From the NCBI GenBank assembly GCA_016650235.1, contig JAENWC010000305.1, positions 1 through 64,000 on the forward strand: a stretch of DNA of 64,000 nt, written 5' to 3'. Below the pieces are notes generated by a model, which saw nothing but the letters and a program-made list of their open reading frames with translations, had not been told where the DNA came from and did no database searches. The stretch comes from Terriglobia bacterium (GTDB taxonomy: Bacteria; Acidobacteriota; Terriglobia; Bryobacterales; Bryobacteraceae). A program made the position numbers and the translations under genes. This document shows positions 62,674 through 64,000 of the stretch, piece after piece; within the stretch, counting starts at the first letter, position 1; each line of letters starts with the position of its first letter.

Positions 62674-63187
62674 ATTTGCCGCCTCGGGGTTTGCGGCCTC
62701 GGGGCTTGCGGCTCCAGGATGCCGTGACTTTCGTGGTGAGGCCGCCGCGCGCCGCAAAGTCGCCGGTCACGGTGGCACAGACCGGTTTGCATGCCTTGAC
62801 CACATCGGCGAGGAAACGATTGACAATGTTCTCCTGGAAGATGCCGAGGCTGCGGTAGGCCAGTTGGTACATCTTGAGCGACTTCAGCTCCAGGCAGAGC
62901 TTGTCCGGGGTGTAGATGAGGGTGAGCGTGCCGTGATCGGGCAGCCCGGTGCGAGGACAAAGGGAAGTGAACTCGGGGTTGTCGATTGTGATCTCATAGC
63001 CGGGATACTGGTTCTCCCAGGTTTCGATCTCCGGCAGCGGATCGTGGACGCCGGAGCGGGCATGATCATCGGTGTACGCCATTGAAGAACCCGCGCAAAA
63101 CGGAGCTGCCCGCCGCGAACGCAGGTCCAGTGTTCCTTTGGGATTCGGTGGCGCGGCGAGCGCCCTTTGCGCTTGTTTCTTCTTCAT
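62666..63187 (-). CDS. queF: NADPH-dependent 7-cyano-7-deazaguanine reductase
   Basis: A 173-residue QueF that reduces preQ0 to preQ1 for queuosine. The catalytic cysteine is in FTSLCPRTGLPDHGTLTLIY near residue 77, followed by CLELKSLKMYQLAYRSLGIF with the conserved Glu. The N-terminus MKKKQ is followed by about 28 residues from a palindromic repeat, then the natural-looking MAYTDDHARS. The first ATG (63187) comes 2 bp after the previous stop; ATG at 63082 would start after the repeat but has no ribosome site. The C-terminus carries short tandem repeats (KPRGRKPRGGK). Confidence 0.93.
   Translation of the reverse strand: MKKKQAQRALAAPPNPKGTLDLRSRRAAPFCAGSSMAYTDDHARSGVHDPLPEIETWENQYPGYEITIDNPEFTSLCPRTGLPDHGTLTLIYTPDKLCLELKSLKMYQLAYRSLGIFQENIVNRFLADVVKACKPVCATVTGDFAARGGLTTKVTASWSRKPRGRKPRGGKYG
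63093..63172 (-). repeat. Palindromic in-gene repeat element, copy B (in queF)
   Basis: The most complete copy. The left end GCGCAAAGGGCGCTCGCCGC and the right end GCGGCGGGCAGCTCCGTTTT are imperfect inverted repeats; the reverse of the right end reads GCGCAAAACGGAGCTGCCCG. It lies between the first ATG of queF and the internal ATG, and is translated AQRALAAPPNPKGTLDLRSR, then RAAPFCAGSS. Confidence 0.8.
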
Positions 63188-63189
63188 GG

Positions 63190-64000
63190 CTAGGAGGTAC
63201 CGAGCGACCTTGCCAGCAGATCCAGAAACAGGCCGACGTCGGTAACCACTCCGACGGCCTGCCCTGTACCGCGATCGCTGACTTTTGTGGCGACGGCGGG
63301 GTTAATGTCGACACAGACGATTTTGACCCAACTGGGCAGCATGTTGCCGACCGCAATGGAGTGCAGCATGGAGCCGAGGCAGAGAACGAGGCCCGCGCCC
63401 GTCAAATGCGCGGCATAAGCGTTCTGGGCCTGATTCATGTCAGTGATGGTGTCGGGCAACGGGCCATCATCGCGTAGACTGCCGGCCAGCACAAACGGCA
63501 CGCCGGCCTTGACGCACTCGAAGAGAATGCCGCTGGATAGAGTGCCGTCGGCCACCGCCTGCGGAATGCCGCCGGCATGGTAGATGGCGTTGATGGCGCG
63601 CATGTGATTGCGGTGGCCATGTTCCTGCTGGCGTCCGTCGATCTGGCTGACGCCGAGCGAGGTGCCGAGGATGGACGCTTCGGCATCATGCACGCCGAGC
63701 GCGTTGCCGCTGAGGATGGCGTGCACAAAGCCGCCGCGAATGAGTTTGGAAAGCGGAGGGCCCCCTCCGGTATGCACGACGACGGGTCCAGCGACAACGA
63801 TGATTTTGAGGCCCTGTTCCAAAGTTTGGCGGCAGAGTGCGGCGGTTTGGCGGACGGCGGTCTCCACCTGGCGCTCGCTGGAGATGCCATTACTCATGAA
63901 GGCAAACGAGTGGCGGTCTCGCTCCTTGGTTTCCGGCACAACACGGATTCCGCGCATTCCGACCACCACTTGATCGCCGGCGCGGACATCGCGGAGGCGG
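63190..64000 (-). CDS. TIGR00300-type (LOR/SDH bifunctional enzyme domain) protein, C-terminal part
   Basis: The 270 codons visible are the C-terminal part of a protein whose start lies beyond the right edge; the frame is open to position 64000. Segments IKIIVVAGPVVVHTGGG-like (residues IIVVAGPVVVHTGGGPPLSK), GNALGVHDAEASILGTSLGV and VKIVCVDINPAVATKVSDRG match the TIGR00300 family. This is the conserved domain of LOR/SDH-type and arginine-dihydrolase-linked ornithine-cyclisation proteins with a nucleotide-binding fold. The exact reaction is not settled for this branch. The queF gene follows after 2 bp. Confidence 0.8.
   Translation of the reverse strand, partial: RLRDVRAGDQVVVGMRGIRVVPETKERDRHSFAFMSNGISSERQVETAVRQTAALCRQTLEQGLKIIVVAGPVVVHTGGGPPLSKLIRGGFVHAILSGNALGVHDAEASILGTSLGVSQIDGRQQEHGHRNHMRAINAIYHAGGIPQAVADGTLSSGILFECVKAGVPFVLAGSLRDDGPLPDTITDMNQAQNAYAAHLTGAGLVLCLGSMLHSIAVGNMLPSWVKIVCVDINPAVATKVSDRGTGQAVGVVTDVGLFLDLLARSLGTS

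Noticed and set aside
62676-62720. Short tandem repeats with CGGGGTTTGCGGCCTCGGGG units considered as a CRISPR-like or minisatellite array
   Set aside because: Only two to three imperfect units of about 15 bp lie within the queF 3' end and encode KPRGRKPRGGK; there are no spacers.

Overview
The window looks like a chromosomal piece of an Acidobacteriota genome, most likely of the Solibacter/Bryobacter type (Bryobacterales). This is an inference from gene content: a 1130-residue Oar-like TonB-dependent receptor with an N-terminal carboxypeptidase-regulatory domain, a DUF1549/DUF1553 cytochrome-type protein followed by a DUF1501 protein, a secreted Gfo/Idh/MocA oxidoreductase with a DUF6807 protein, high GC, and frequent ATGA-type stop/start overlaps. 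No rRNA, tRNA or CRISPR array was found.

Layout. 1-4.5 kb (minus): rpsT, a KDPG-aldolase gene, a Trm112-like zinc protein, a GT9 glycosyltransferase, an MsbA-like ABC exporter and the start of yicC, with very short gaps or 4-bp overlaps in the last part. 4.5-5.4 kb: decayed insertion sequence. 5.5-19.1 kb: a sugar-type catabolic cluster (oxidoreductase, DUF6807 protein, PD40 propeller protein, TonB receptor). It is split at 7547-14529 by a 6983-bp IS1595-family transposon with 23-bp perfect terminal inverted repeats and an 8-bp target duplication. The transposon carries a DUF488 pair, a 56-residue basic protein, a small membrane protein divergent from a DUF3800 protein, and a restriction-modification pair (EcoRI-type adenine methylase plus DUF262/HNH protein). 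19.4-29.2 kb: a fused vapBC wreck, nusB-ribH divergent from lepA, a VOC protein, tesA divergent from ybbA-ybbP, and araB. 29.2-33.6 kb: an AAA ATPase/DUF4276 pair that resembles two-gene anti-phage systems, then a toxin-antitoxin scar lying between an intact dienelactone hydrolase gene and a broken second copy of its 3' end. 33.8-37.7 kb: CHAD protein and exopolyphosphatase divergent from two tandem thymidylate-kinase-like genes. 38.3-41.6 kb: three signalling genes, the last a receiver fused to a CpaE/MinD-type ATPase. 41.6-47.7 kb: FAH-family hydrolase divergent from a fatty acid desaturase, then the DUF1553/DUF1501 pair. 47.7-53.3 kb: core genes acyP, apt, ispE, prs, rplY, pth, rpsF, rpsR, rplI. 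53.3-64 kb: an SDR, a HEAT/SEC-C protein, DUF72, maf, an alpha/alpha-barrel protein, a GT2-GT4 fusion, a methyltransferase, queF and the C-terminal part of a TIGR00300-type protein.

Two things stand out. One is the complete defence-loaded IS1595 transposon with readable boundaries. The other is a family of roughly 60-90-bp, imperfectly palindromic elements that sit inside coding sequences and are translated in the same frame (peptide core AQRA...PP...). Four copies are visible, in yicC, queF and twice in the GT2-GT4 gene; one is flanked by a 16-bp direct repeat and adds exactly 90 bp. They behave like the palindromic elements known from Rickettsia genes.
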